Below, piece after piece: positions 11,435-25,193 of a DNA stretch of 64,000 nucleotides (position 1 is the first letter of the stretch; every line of letters starts with the position of its first letter). The position numbers and the translations under genes were made by a program. Below the pieces are notes generated by a model. It did no database searches and was not told where the DNA came from. It worked only from the letters and a program-made list of their open reading frames with translations. The DNA comes from Bugula neritina (Eukaryota; Bryozoa; Gymnolaemata; Cheilostomatida; Bugulidae): contig OZ037766.1 of NCBI GenBank assembly GCA_964035545.1, positions 3,404,501 through 3,468,500 on the forward strand. Direction: 5' to 3'.

Positions 11435-14400
11435 GTAAGTACTCAATATGCTAACATTTAGTAATATTTATAATATTATTTGTGTTTCAGGTAACTGCTT
11501 CTTGCATACATGTTGAATACAATAGATCCGCCATAATATACAAGTATTTCTTGAACATTCAATTTATATGCTTCAAGTTGCAGTAACAGGCATCTGCATA
11601 TAAGAAACATAAACTGTACTCTTTTTAATTTTTATCGGTTACAGTAAATTTTTGTTTTAAACTTCCTGTACATTGCATAATTTAACACCTTTCAAGTTTA
11701 GTTTCAATCTATCATTTTTTATCTGTGTGTATGTGACAACAGCCATATCTGTTATATATGTAACTTTATTTTCTGTGTTTGTCATCTAGTCTTTGTGAAC
11801 TCATGAAATGTAGCAACAGTAACCCAAACGTGGTTATAAAGAGCTAATTATTATAATGTTTTGTAGTTTACCAACACAAACCTCCACATGACCTCCAAAT
11901 GACCTTGACGTGATCTGACCACTCACCTTACAGCTACTATATAATTGCTCACATAAACTCGTTTTTGTTTTTCATTGTTGAAGTTTGAGAATTGGAATAT
12001 ATAAATAAGCAAACCCTAAAATTTGTAATTTGAATATCATATAAGGTGAATTAATTTCCTTTGCATAAACTGCAATCTAAAGATTTAACAACTGTATGAC
12101 TATATAAAGTTATTAGCATTCAGTTGTTCGCAACTCAATACAGCATGCAACAGAATCTGTGAAAATTCTAAAATTAAGGAAAAAAGTGATAAGTTCTACA
12201 TTTCTTTTGAAAAAATTTAATAACCATCATAACGTTATCTAGTCAAACTTTAAATCTGATAAAAGCATTTTGCTTTAACATCAATAACCCTGCTAGGCAT
12301 ATTTTTGAAAAAGTGATGATTTTGCAAAAGCTTTAATAAGTTGCATGGAAAACTTACAAACTCTTAATAGTAGAGAAGACAATCCTCAGTATACCATGAG
12401 AAGCGATTAGTCATTTGGGAAATGAATTTACATCAACTTGATTTGACAATAGGTGTATTATAGCTAAATTATTTGTGAAAAATAAATATAGCAAAATTAA
12501 TTTTAAACATCTTCTTTAGAAAGATTTTCCTGTAACACCTTTAATTAGTGAGACTGCATAAAAAAGTATGTAGTGTTTTACCAGTAGTAATCTTGTGAAC
12601 ATGATGTGTACTAATATAGACATATGTGTGCATAAAATTATTACAGAACAGAGAAGTATTTTACTAAGTAGAAACCAGTTTCAGCAGCAGCAAAACCACA
12701 GCAAGCTGTCAGTAGTATAACAAATATATTTTTGCAGTTCTTCATTGTTTTATATATGGATTTCTTTTTAATTGGTATATTTTCAGAATAAATAAAGCAA
12801 CTGTTGTGTAAAGCTATATACCTATTACCTTATAGAGTGGCATATAATATAAAACTCAGTTGTGTTAAATTTTAATTTTTTTTTAAATTCTTACTTTATC
12901 TTACATTTGCAGCACCTCAAAAATCACACATATAAACATACTCATTCTCTATTTAATTTTAATAGACAGTTTACAGTTGAAGCTTTGTTCTTCTCTTTAA
13001 TTATAAATTGCATTTAATAATTTATAATCAATTATGATTATTTTCTACATTATTAAAAAAATGTGTGCAATGATTCACGTATATACATACTATATATCAT
13101 GGTCAAGTATGAATGAAATGTGCCAAATTGAGTTTCAAATAAACATATTTCTGCTGTCAGACATAACCATAAGTATCAAATTTAAACTTTAGAATTAAAA
13201 CATAAACAAATTTTACCTTATAACTAGACAAAAAATAAAAATTGTTTATTACCATATTACTTATAGATTTCCTTATTGAGCAGTGCCGGTTTTTATTTTA
13301 ATAGCTTAATATAACTTCTATATATTAGGACATGAAATTTTATGTTTATGCCAACTTTTAGCTCGGGTTGTATTGCTGTTCTTGTAAATATATACAAGTT
13401 ATTTACATACATGTATAATTATTAATGTTTTGTGTGTTGCAGAAAATGTTGGCACACTTTAATATTTTGTATTTGGTGAGAACAATAAAATTGATGCACC
13501 ATTTTAATTGTAGATAATGTCATAAGATGAGCTCTAACATTTTGTTGATACAAATATTTTCTCATGCATGTTATAAGTGTAAATTCAAATCACATGCCAC
13601 AAGTTTAAGTTTTAATATTTTCACCTACAATATAGCAAATCCAGCGAATGCTGACATTAATCTTTAATATCACTTTGTTAAGTTATAAAGACATGCAGTC
13701 AAATTATTGAGCTGTTAAAAAGAGTTGATGAATGAAATTATTAGAAGTTTGTAAACTGCCACATTTAGTCTGCTACCACAATTATATTTCATCAACTATA
13801 TTAAATTTTAGGAAGTGAAAGATGTCATTTTGAACACCTTGCAACTTTTGAGTTTTGCATTCCAGCTTGCACTAATTGCAAAACAAAAGTTATCAAATGA
13901 CTAAGCAACTGAAAAAGTTAAAATTTGACTTCTTTTATTTTATATCGAGTAATCTTCATAACAATTTTTCCATTATTAATGTTATATATAGGCCTATAGT
14001 CAGCTTAAAATTTCCATTGTTGTTCAGTGCTTTTCGGCATACAGTATATAATGTGCCAATTCCAAAGACTGAAATATAATTAAAAACACAATTTGATGTT
14101 TTAAATTTGATACAAATATGCTCAATGAAAGATCATATATGTACATTATATAGGTAGATATGAAGCAGGCAAATGTAATATAAACTTGATTTATACCTCG
14201 ATTTTAAATATAAAATAAAACAGCAGTTATATCATGTCTTGAATTAATGCAGCAAAGACTATGTTATGGCTTAGAAACTGGTTAATCACGAAGTTCTTAT
14301 AAATTTCATTAGTTTTTGGGTGGCCATAAATTTTGCTGCAAATTCTATATTGTAAATTAAAAACTGCATTAAGCTAAAACCGCTACTGGACAAAACAATG

Positions 14401-15119
14401 TGAGCTTTTAGCATAAGTGGTTCAAAGCTTTTGAATTTAGTTCTATATAATATAGTTTTGCAGATTACTTTTAGACTTTGCTTGCTAAAATTACGTTTAA
14501 AAACTTTAAGTTAATTATATTTTTTATTAGCTATTTGCATATATACTTATAAACTTGCACATGTTTGAATAAAAACCATGCATAAAAATAGCTTTGAATT
14601 AAAGATTTTAGTTTGCTTTTGTATGTAAAACGCAATATTATTTTACTTAAATTTACTGCTAATATATGCAAAAAGATATTTTTCAGAAATAGAGTGGTGG
14701 TTTAGTTTTCATAATCTTCTCTTGTTTTACTTTTTCTAGTATCAACTTTGTATAAGGTTGAAAAGCTGTTAGTCTCATAGACGATTTAAGTTTAAAGAGA
14801 GCTGCTTTTTTATTTCAGTTTTTGAAATTATATGTGATATGCTGAGTTAGAATAACATTGGCTCACTGTTTTATTTATAGTCAATGCATGACTTGCTTTT
14901 TGCTAGTGTGGAAATAGATTTTAATATCTAAAGATGATAGATTTAAATTAATCAGTGTCTTATATTCGTGTTTAAAATTTACCAAAAATTGTTGAGATAT
15001 AGATAAATTTAGAAAAGACAAAACAGCTTGACTGCCTCATCCTGAGTAACACGTGTATTAATAGAATTGGAAACATAAATTATCATATTTTCTTCTCCCA
15101 CAAAGTGAAATCATTAGAT

Positions 15120-15241
15120 GTCTGTCCAATGATCACTTCCTATACCACAGGTGGTCAGGTATGATGCTAAAATTGTGTATATAAAGAAGGTAGTTTGGTT
15201 GGTGAAAGCAAACTGTTCTATACTCTCTACAAACACAGTTG
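15120..15241 (+). promoter_or_regulatory. Unit 4 promoter and non-coding exon 1
   Basis: TATATAAAG at 15178-15186. Leader ends 15241 before GTAAGT. Upstream it carries tgtccaatgatcacttcc, shared with units 5-7 and not with units 1-3. Confidence 0.75.
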
Positions 15242-15594
15242 GTAAGTACACTAACAGAATATTAGCCAACAAGCGGATTAGTATATAGGAAGCTTGTTTT
15301 ACAAGTACATTGCTTTATATTATTCTTTGAATTGGGCTTAATTCATCTAAAATCAGTATATGATAAAAAAGGGTTCAATTAAAAATATATTGAAATTTGA
15401 ATTATATAATACACCTTTTGTGTACATATGTTGCTTTTATGTTTCGCATTTATAGTTCCTTCAGTGACTTTATTAGCACAATTTTTTCATGAAAATAAAA
15501 ATCTAAAAAAGATGCTGTCATATATAAACAATATTGTATTCAGTACTTTTATAATAAACTACTTTGATGGCTACTTTAGAATCAAACTATCAAC

Positions 15595-15741
15595 ATGAAG
15601 GTTCTTGCATTTTTCTTGGTTGCATTCCTCATAATTGCTGCTGCTACTGCCAGCTACAGACCTCACCGTAAGTCCTACTACCGCAAGCCAGTCTACAAAC
15701 GACCTGTCTATGGAAAATACAACAAAGGAATCTACTACTAA
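15595..15741 (+). CDS. Secreted cationic Tyr-rich peptide precursor, unit 4
   Basis: 48 residues, the standard form. Signal peptide of 19-20 residues. Mature peptide YRPHRKSYYRKPVYKRP then VYGKYNKGIYY: 9 Lys/Arg, 1 His, 8 Tyr and 3 Pro in 28 residues, no acidic residue, no Cys. Exon 2 begins 15580 after CTTTAG. The only difference from unit 5 noted in the coding part is a synonymous ATA for ATC in the signal peptide. Stop TAA abuts donor GTAAGT. Confidence 0.85.
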   Translation: MKVLAFFLVAFLIIAAATASYRPHRKSYYRKPVYKRPVYGKYNKGIYY

Positions 15742-18700
15742 GTAAGTACTCAATCTGTTAACATTTAGTTATATATTATTATAATATTATTATTTGTGTT
15801 CCAGGTAATTGCTTCTTGCATACATGTTGAATACAATAGATCCGCCATAATATACAAGCACTTGTTTCATTAAGATTCAATTTATATGCATCAAGTTGCA
15901 GTAACAGGCATCTGCATATAAGAAACATAAACTGTACTCTTTTTAATTTTTATCGGTTACAGTAAATGTTTGTTTTAAACTTCCTGTACATTGCATAATT
16001 TAACACCTTTCAAGTTTAGCTTCAATCTATCATATTTTATCTGTGTGTATGTGACAACAGCCATTATTTGTTATAGATGTAACTTTTTTTCTGTGTTTGT
16101 CATCTAGTCTTTGTGAACTCATGAAATGTAGCAACAGTAACCCAAACTTGGTTATAAATAGTTAATCATTATAATGTTTTGTAGTTCCCCAACACCGACC
16201 ACCACACGACCTCCAAATGACCTTGACATGATCTGACCACTCACCTTACAGCTACTATATAATTGCTCACATAAATTCGTTTTTGTTTTTCATTGTTGAA
16301 GTTTGAGAATTAAAATATATAAATAAGCAAACCCTAAAATTTGTATTTTGAATATCATATAAGGTGAATTACCTTCCTTTGCATAAACTGCAATCTAAAG
16401 ATTTAACAACTGTACGACTATATAGAGTTATTACCTTTCAGTTGTTCACAACTCAATACAACAGCAGAACCTGTGAAAATTAAAAAATTTACGAAAAGAG
16501 TGATAAATTATACACTTCTTTGAAAAAATTTAGTAGCCATAATAAAGTTATATATTTCAACTTTAAATTAGATAAAAAAATTTTTTAACATTAAGCAAAT
16601 ATAACAAACTATAGCAAAACATTGTTTAAACACATTAAGTTGATTAAAATAACATTATCAGCTACATTTATTATATAATTATTGAAAACTTCATCAATTT
16701 GCTAAAATTATATGAATAAAAGCAGCTTAATCTAATATTTTAAAGACCTGTCTGATTTATTTATATTTTTGAAAAAATGAAGCTTTAATAAGTCACATGG
16801 AAAACTCGCAAACTTTTAATAGTAGAGAAGACAATCCTCAGCATACTATGAAAAGTCATTAGTCATTTGGAAAATGAATTTACATCAACTTGATTTGACA
16901 ATATATAGGTGTATAGCTAAAGAGATATAGCAAAATTGATTTTAAACACTTTCTCTGGAAAGACTCTCTTGCAGCACCCTTAATCACTGAGACTGCATAA
17001 AAAATGTAGTGTTTTATTAGCAGTAATCTGGTGAAAATAATGCGTATTAATATAAGCATATGTGTGCATATAACATGATTGCAGAACAGAAGAGCATTTT
17101 AGAACATTATGTAGAAACTAGTTTCAACAGCAGCAAAACCACAGCAAGCTTCCAGTAGTAACAAAAAATACTCAGCAGTTCTTCATTGTTTTATAAATGG
17201 ATTTCTTTTTAATTGGTATATTTTCAGAATAAAAAAGCAGCTGTTGTGTAAAGCTATATAGAGTGGCACATAATATAAAACTCAGTTATGCTAAATTTCA
17301 AATTTTCTTTTAAATTCCTACTTTATATCTTGCATTTGCAGCACCTCAAAAATCACACATATAAACATACTCATTCTCCATTTAATTTTAATAGACAGCT
17401 TAAAGTTGAAGCTTTGTTTTTATCTTTAATTATAAATTGCATTTAATATTTTATGATTAATTATGATTATTTTCTACATTATTGGAAAAAAATGTGTGCA
17501 ATGATTCACGTATATACATACTATATCATATGGTCAAGCATGAATGAAATGTGCCAAATTGAGTTTCAATTAAACAGATTTCTGCTGTCAGACATAACCA
17601 TAAGTATCAAATTTAAACTTTAGAATTAAAAAATAAACAAAGTTTACCTTATAAATAGACAAAAAATAAAAATTGTTTATTACCATATTACTAGATTTCC
17701 TTATTGAGCAGTGCCGGTTTTTATTTTAATAACTTAATATAACTTTTATTAGGACATGAGATTTCATGTTTATGCCAACTTTTAGCTCGGGTTGTATTGC
17801 TGTTCTTGTAAATATATACAAGTTATTTACATACATGTATAATTATTAATGTTTTGTGTGTTGCAGAAAATGTTGGCACACTTTAATATTTTGTATTTGG
17901 TGAGAACAATAAAATTGATGCACCAACTTAATTGTAGATAATGTCATAAGATGAGCTCTAACATTTTGTTGATACAAATATTTTCTCATGCATGTTATAA
18001 GTGTAAATTCAAATCACATGCCACAAGTTTAAGTTTTAATATTTTCACCTACAATATAGCAAATCCAGCGAATGCTGACATTAATCTTTAATATCACTTT
18101 GTTAAGTTATAAAGACATGCAGTCAAATTATTGAGCTGTTAAAAAGAGTTGATGAATGAAATTATAAAAAGTTTGTAAACTGCCACATTTAGTCTGCTAC
18201 CACAATTATATTTCATCAGCTATATTAAATTTTAGGAAGTGAAAGATGTCATTTTGAACACCTTGCAACTTTTGAGTTTTGCATTCCAGCTTGCACTAAT
18301 TGCAAAACAAAAGTTATCAAATGACTAAGCAACTGAAAAAGTTAAAATTTGACTTCTTTTATTTTATATCGAGTAATCTTCATAACGATTTTTCCATTAT
18401 TAATGTTATATATAGGCCTATAGTCAGCTTAAAATTTCAATAGTTGTTCAATGCTTTTCGGCATACAGTATATAATGTGCCACTTCCAAAGACTGAAATA
18501 TAATTAAAAACACAATTTGATGTTTTAAATTTGATACAAATATGTTCAATGAAAGATCATATATGTACATTATATAGGTAGATATGAAGCAGGCAAATGT
18601 AATATAAACTTGATTTATACCTCGATTTTAAATATAAAATAAAACAGCAGTTATATCATGTCTTGAATTAATGCAGCAAAGACTATGTTATGGCTTAGAA

Positions 18701-19549
18701 ACTGGTTAATCACGAAGTTCTTATAAATTTCATTAGTTTTTGGGTGGCCATAAATTTTGCTGCAAATTCTATATTGTAAATTAAAAACTGCATTAAGCTA
18801 AAACCGCTACTGGACAAAACAATGTGAGCTTTTAGCATAAGTGGTTCAAAGCTTTTGAATTTAGTTCTATATAATATAGTTTTGCAGATTACTTTTAGAC
18901 TTTGCTTGCTAAAATTACGTTTAAAAACTTTAAGTTAATTATATTTTTTATTAGCTATTTGCATATATACTTATAAACTTGCACATGTTTGAATAAAAAC
19001 CATGCATAAAAATAGCTTTGAATTAAAGATTTTAGTTTGCTTTTGTATGTAAAACGCAATATTATTTTACTTAAATTTACTGCTAATATATGCAAAAAGA
19101 TATTTTTCAGAAATAGAGTGGTGGTTTAGTTTTCATAATCTTCTCTTGTTTTACTTTTTCTAGTATCAACTTTGTATAAGGTTGAAAAGCTGTTAGTCTC
19201 ATAGACGATTTAAGTTTAAAGAGAGCTGCTTTTTTATTTCAGTTTTTGAAATTATATGTGATATGCTGAGTTAGAATAACATTGGCTCACTGTTTTATTT
19301 ATAGTCAATGCATGACTTGCTTTTTGCTAGTGTGGAAATAGATTTTAATATCTAAAGATGATAGATTTAAATTAATCAGTGTCTTATATTCGTGTTTAAA
19401 ATTTACCAAAAATTGGTTAGATATAAATAAATTTAGAAAAGACAAAACAGTTTGACTGTCACATTCTGAGTAACGCGTGTATTAATAGAATTGGAAACAT
19501 AAATTATCATATTTTCTTCTCTCACAATGTAGAATCATAAAGAGTGTGT

Positions 19550-19665
19550 CCAATGGTCACTTCCTATACCACAGGTGGTCAGTTATGATGCTAAAATTGT
19601 GTATATAAAGAAGGGAGTTTGGTTGGTGAAAGCAAACTGTTCTATACTCTCTACAAACACAGTTG
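19550..19665 (+). promoter_or_regulatory. Unit 5 promoter and non-coding exon 1
   Basis: TATATAAAG at 19602-19610. Leader ends 19665 before GTAAGT. Confidence 0.75.
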
Positions 19666-20012
19666 GTAAGTACACTAACAGAATATTAGCCTACAAACAT
19701 ATTAGCATATAAGAAGCTTGTTTTATAAGTACGTTGTTTTATATTATTTTTTGAATTGGGTTTAATTCATCTGAAATCAGTATTTGATAAAAAAAGATTC
19801 AATTAAGAATATATTTGAATTATATAATACACCTTTTGTGTAAATATGCTGCTTTTATGTTTTGTTTTTCTAGTTCCTTCAGTGACTTTATAATTAGCAC
19901 AATTTTATTAAGTATAATAATTTATAAAAGATGCTGCTATATATGCACACAATACTGTATAAAGTATTTTAATAAACTTCTTTGATGGCTAATTTAGAAT
20001 CAAACTATCAAC

Positions 20013-20159
20013 ATGAAGGTTCTTGCATTTTTCTTGGTTGCATTCCTCATCATTGCTGCTGCTACTGCCAGCTACAGACCTCACCGTAAGTCCTACTACC
20101 GCAAGCCAGTCTACAAACGACCTGTCTATGGAAAATACAACAAAGGAATCTACTACTAA
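20013..20159 (+). CDS. Secreted cationic Tyr-rich peptide precursor, unit 5
   Basis: 48 residues. Protein identical to units 4, 6 and 7. Exon 2 begins 19998 after ATTTAG. TAA at 20157-20159 is followed at once by GTAAGT. Identity of four mature peptides in a region whose spacers differ by many indels points to conversion or selection on the coding exon. Confidence 0.85.
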   Translation: MKVLAFFLVAFLIIAAATASYRPHRKSYYRKPVYKRPVYGKYNKGIYY

Positions 20160-22109
20160 GTAAGTACTCAATCTGTTAACATTTAATTACATTCATAATA
20201 TTTTTTGTGTTCCAGGTGATGGCTTCTTGCATACATGTTTATAAATACAATAGATCTGCCTTAACATATAAGCACTTTTTACATTAAAATTCAATTTATA
20301 TGCTTCAAGTTGCAGTAACAAGCATCTGCATATAAAAAACATAAACTGTATACTCTTTTCAAATTTCATTGCATGGTTACACGCAGTAAATTTCAGTTTT
20401 AAACCTCCTGTACGCTACATAACTTAGTTTCTTTTAAGTTTAATGTCAATTCATCATATTTTATCTGTGTGTATATTTCAGTTGTTTATCTGCACTAGAT
20501 GTAACTTTATTTTCTGTGTTTGTCATCTAGTCTTTTTGAACTCATGAAATGTAGCAACAGTAACCCAAGTGGTTATAAACAGTTAATTATTATAATGTTT
20601 TGTAGTTCATGCACCAACACTGACCTCCACGCGACCTCCAAATGACCTTGACCACTCACCTTACAGCTACTATATAATTGCTCACATAAATTCGCTTTTG
20701 TTTTTCATTGTTGAAGTTTGATAATTAAAATATATAAATAAGCAAACCCTAAAATTTGTATTTTGAGTATCATATAAAGTGAATTACTCTCTTTTGCATA
20801 AACTGCAACCTAAAGATTTAACAACTGTAAGACTATATAGATTTAATAGCATTCAATTGTTTGAAACTTAATACAGCATGCAACAGAATCTGTGAAAATT
20901 CTAAAACCAATGAGAAAAGTGATAAGTTCCACATTTGTTTTGAAAAATTTAGTAGCCGTAATAAAGTTATGTAATTTAACTTTACATCTGGTAAAAATAT
21001 TTTGTTTTAACATCAAGCAAATACAACAAACTATAGCAAAACATCATTTTATAAATACATTAAGTTGATTAAAATAACATAATCAGCTACATTTATTATA
21101 TAATTATTGAAAACTGCATCAATTTGCTAAAATTATATGAATGAAAGCAGCTTTTAATATTAAAAAGAATTGTCCTATGTAGTTACATTTTTGAAAAAAA
21201 ATGATGTTGTTGCAAAGCTTTAATAAGTCACATGGAAAACTCACAAACTCATAATAGTAGAGAAGACAATCCTCAGTATACCATGAGAAGTCATTAGTCA
21301 TTTGGGAAATCAGTTTACATCAACTTATTTAGACAATAGGTGTATATATAGCTAAGTTATTTGTGAAAAAGAGATATAACAAAATTTATTTTTAAACACT
21401 TTCTCTGCAGGAATTTCCCTGTAAAACCTTTAATTAAAGATAATGCATGAGAAAATTATATAAGGTTTGACCAGTAGTAATCTTGTGCACATAAAAAGCA
21501 TTAATATAGACATATGCGTGCATAACATTATTACAGAACAAAGGAGTATTTTAGGAAGTAGAAACCAGTTTCAGCAGCAGCAAAAACCACAGCAAGCTTC
21601 TAGTAGTAACAGAAAAATTCTGCAGTCCAATCTTCATTGTTTCAAATATGAATTTCATTTTGATATATTTTCATAACAAATTAAGCAACTGTTGTGTAAA
21701 GCTACAGATTTACCACTAAATAAAGTGGCATATAATAGAGATTTTTCTTAAATTCCCACATTATGCATTTGCAGCACCTCAAAAATTGCACATGAACATA
21801 CTCATTCTTTATTTAATTTTAAAAAAATTTTATAAAATTTTAAAGTTTTGTTTTCATGTTCAACATAAATTTTAAAATACAAACAGCCAACAATAATTAT
21901 GTTTTTGCAGCCATAATTAAAATTATCAACATAAATTCAACAGAAAAGCCTCTATGTTGTGTCAAAAATAAATCAGATTTGCTCCAACAATGGCAGTATT
22001 CAAAATTTGAATGCTGTCAATTTGGAAAACCAAATTATTGCACACTTTTTATTTTAATTTAGAATCGCCTGCACAAATAGCTTTGCGTAAATAAGCAACC
22101 TGCATGACA

Positions 22110-22412
22110 TCTTACAGTAGACATCTTACAGTAGACAGCTTACAGTAGACAGCTTACAGTAGACAGCTTACAGTAGACAGCTTACAGTAGACAGCTTACA
22201 GTAGACTTCTTACAGTAGACAGCTTACAGTAGACAGCTTACAGTAGACTTCTTACAGTAGACAGCTCACAGTAGACAGCTTACAGTAGACAGCTTACAAT
22301 AGACATCTTACAGTAGACATCTTACAGTAGACAGCTTACAGTAGACAGCTTACAGTAGACAGCTTACAGTAGACAGCTTACAGTAGACAGCTTACAGTAG
22401 ACAGCTTAGAGT
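22110..22412 (+). repeat. 14-bp minisatellite (agacagcttacagt)
   Basis: About 21 tandem copies of agacagcttacagt with variants agacatcttacagt, agacttcttacagt, one acagctcacagt and one agacagcttacaat. The array ends in gttgaagctttg, the same sequence that follows the single motif copy in units 1-4. Confidence 0.9.
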
Positions 22413-24144
22413 TGAAGCTTTGTTTTTATTTTTAATTATAAATTAATCAATTATGATTACTTTTTACATTATTGAAAAAAAAATTGTGCAATGATTCACG
22501 TATACATACTATGGTCAAGTGTAGCTTTATGAAAGAAATTCGCCAAATTGAGTTTTAAATAAACAGATTTCTGCTACCAAACATAGCCATGAAATGAATA
22601 TCAAATCTAAACCTTTAAATTAGAACATAAACAGCATAAACTTTACCTCATAAATAGACATAAAAAGAAAAATTGTTTATTGCCATATTATAATAGATTT
22701 CCTTATTGGATGGACACAGAAATTTATTGAGCAGTGCCGGTTTTTATTTTAATAACTTAGTGACTTTTATTTGGACATAAATTCTTATGTTTATGCCAAC
22801 TTTTAGCTCGAGTTTTATTGCTGTTCTTGTAAATATAGAAGTTATTTATATACATTTATAATTAATAATGTTTTGTGTGTTGCAGCAAGTGTTAGCACAT
22901 TTCAACGTTTTACACTTGATAATAATTATGACCCCATTCATAATAGGTTTAGACTATGAAATTGATGTAACAATTTTATTTTATGTGATATACAATAAAT
23001 TGAGCCCTATAATTCAGTTTTATTGTTGAAACATCTTTTTCAAACATGCAAAAGTAATTTCATATTATAAGCAAAACATTTAAGATTCAGAGATATTTTT
23101 ACATTTTTTATAGCGAGCATCAAATCAAGTGAATTTATATCCTTTAATATGATATTAGATTTCAAAACTATTTCATTAAGCTATAAATATATCAAAGCTG
23201 TTGAATTGTTAAAAAGATTTGTTAAATAGAATTATTATATATTTTTGAACTGTCACATTTAGCCCACTATCATATTTCATAAAAAATATGCTATATTTAA
23301 CTTTTAAGAAGGGGAAGATGCCCTTTTATAAAGCCTTGCAAGTTTTGAGTCTTACAGTGGAACTTGCAATAATTACGAAACAAAATAATTTAAAACTCAG
23401 GCCTCAAGTATAATTATTAAATAATTAGGTAACTAAAAAAGTTAAAATTTTTTTTTTTATTTGATATTGAATATCTGATAAAACAATCATTCTATTATTA
23501 ATGTATAGTGAGCTTAAAACTGTAATATCGTTTTAGTGTTTTGCAGCATAGAGTTAGGAATAATGTGCCATTCATTAAGATTGTAATATAACTAAAAAAA
23601 TCATTTAATGCTTTAATTATGATACAAATATATTTAATTAAAGGTCATATAAATGGATTGAAATATATATAAAATTGATTTAAGTTGCTTTAAATAAATA
23701 AAACAGTAATTTGATAATGTATTGAATTCCAGTAAAATAATTCTATAGAGACAATTAAATATAGTTTAGAAACTTGTTAACCAAGCGGTTTGCATAAAAA
23801 AGCAATAGTTTTTGTTATAGGTATAATCTTTGCTGCAATTTTCATTACATAAGTTGCAAACTGTTTTGAGCTAAAACTTATACTAGGCAAAGCAATGTGA
23901 GTTTATATAGCACAAGTTTTTCAAAAGCTTTTGATAATTTGTAGTCTTATATGGTTTTTCAAATTAGTTTTAAACTTTTTTACTAAAATTCTGTTTAAAA
24001 AATTTATAACAATTATTTTTTTCTTATTAGCTATTTTTATATCCTTATGCTTGCACATAGTTGAATAACAAGCATAAAAATAACTTAGCTTGCTCTCAAG
24101 TAAAACACAATATTCTTTTACTCAAATTTACTGCTAATTTATAT

Positions 24145-24608
24145 ATGAAGACCTCAAAGGAAAAATGGCATATGTCCAATTTTGCGAATTTTCACAAATT
24201 GAAAATTAAAATTTGGAAACTTGCAACTGCTATCGATATGAATCAATTCTAACCAAATTTGATATTATGGTTTTTGAACATGTTTCAAACAACTAGACAA
24301 AAAGAAATTTGACCAAGTTTACATAAAATACACAATTTGCTAGTCTAAAAATATTTCACATGCGCACCGTCATTGGTCAATTGTTATCACATGACTGGAC
24401 ATAAGTTATTTTTCTTTTGTGATGACTGGACATAGGTCTTTGTTGCTTTGGGGTGGGTTTGAAATCCAGCCTTAAAACCATGGACAAAATTTGTTTTTCT
24501 CTTTGATAATTTTATGACTAAAACTTTAATACTTGAGCTATCCAAGGGAAGAAAAATCTCATTTTTTTTGAAAATGGACAAATGTCGTTTTTCTTTTGAG
24601 GTCTTCAT
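24145..24608. mobile_element. MITE-like element, 464 bp
   Basis: Terminal inverted repeats of about 34 bp with 4 mismatches: left end atgaagacctcaaaggaaaa, right end is its complement ttttcttttgaggtcttcat. Flanked by AT at 24143-24144 and 24609-24610. Unit 6 has the uninterrupted site tgctaatttatatgttataa (about 29435-29453), so the element inserted with a 2-bp duplication. A Tc1/mariner-like origin is possible because of that. No transposase is encoded. The open frames inside it are not supported as genes. Confidence 0.8.
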
Positions 24609-25079
24609 ATGTTATAAAAAGATATTTGCTCGAAAATTGCGTGGCAGTTCATTTTTTATAATCTTTCCTTTTTTTTCTATTCTTATAATCAACTTTGTAA
24701 GGCTGTTAGTCTGATAGTTTACTTGAACTTAAAAAAAGTTATACCTCTTTATTTCAGCATTTGAAATTCTATAACGCTGAGCTGAAAGAATTTTGCGTCA
24801 CTGTTTTATTTATAGTCAATACATGACTTGCTTTTTGCTAATGTGGAAGTAGATTTTAGTATCTAAAGATGATAGATTTAAATTAATCAGTGTTTTATAT
24901 TCGTGTATAAAATTTACAAAAAATTGTTAAAATATATTAACTAAAAAACAAGGTAGTTTTGTTGCCAAATTTTCTACCGCTGCATCCTGTGTAACGCGTG
25001 TATTAATAAAATTGGAAACATAAATTATCATATTTTCTTTTCCCACAAAGTGAAATCATTAAATGTCTGTCCAATGATC

Positions 25080-25193
25080 ACTTCCTATATATACCGCACA
25101 TAGTGGTCAGTTATGATGCTAAAATTGTGCATATAAAGAAGGGAGTTTGGTTGGTGAAAGCAAACTGTTCTATACTCTCTACAAATACAGTTG
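25080..25193 (+). promoter_or_regulatory. Unit 6 promoter and non-coding exon 1
   Basis: ATATAAAG at 25131-25138, preceded by C as in unit 3. Leader ends 25193 before GTAAGT. Confidence 0.7.

Larger units (their letters stand above)
10800..15110 (+). repeat. Array unit 3
   Basis: Full-length unit. TGACCTTGA at 11900-11908. Candidate 3' exon after gtgtgttgcag (about 13442) with AATAAA. The stretch about 13390-14990 is nearly identical to 17814-19414 of unit 4 with constant offset 4424. One copy of agacagtttacagttgaagc near 12964. Confidence 0.75.
15110..19545 (+). repeat. Array unit 4 (mosaic)
   Basis: Carries about 170 bp (16540-16720, with agcaaatataacaaactatag) shared with units 5-6 and absent from 2-3. 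The following 16720-17000 is close to unit 1 (tctgatttatttatattttt, aagtcacatggaaaactcgc). From about 17810 to 19414 it is nearly identical to unit 3. TGACCTTGA at 16218-16226. Confidence 0.75.
19545..25070 (+). repeat. Array unit 5 (longest; MITE and minisatellite)
   Basis: 5529 bp ATG to ATG. It holds a 14-bp minisatellite (22110-22412) and a 464-bp inverted-repeat element (24145-24608), both inserted in otherwise alignable spacer. Downstream half (22450-24950) belongs with unit 6 rather than with units 1-4. TGACCTTGA at 20643-20651. Confidence 0.75.

Noticed and set aside
22110-22412. CRISPR-like regular repeats (also at 27350 and 53358)
   Set aside because: Head-to-tail minisatellites with no unique spacers, in a eukaryotic genome.
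24061-24714. Short frames within and around the MITE
   Set aside because: They cross the inverted repeats and are absent in unit 6.
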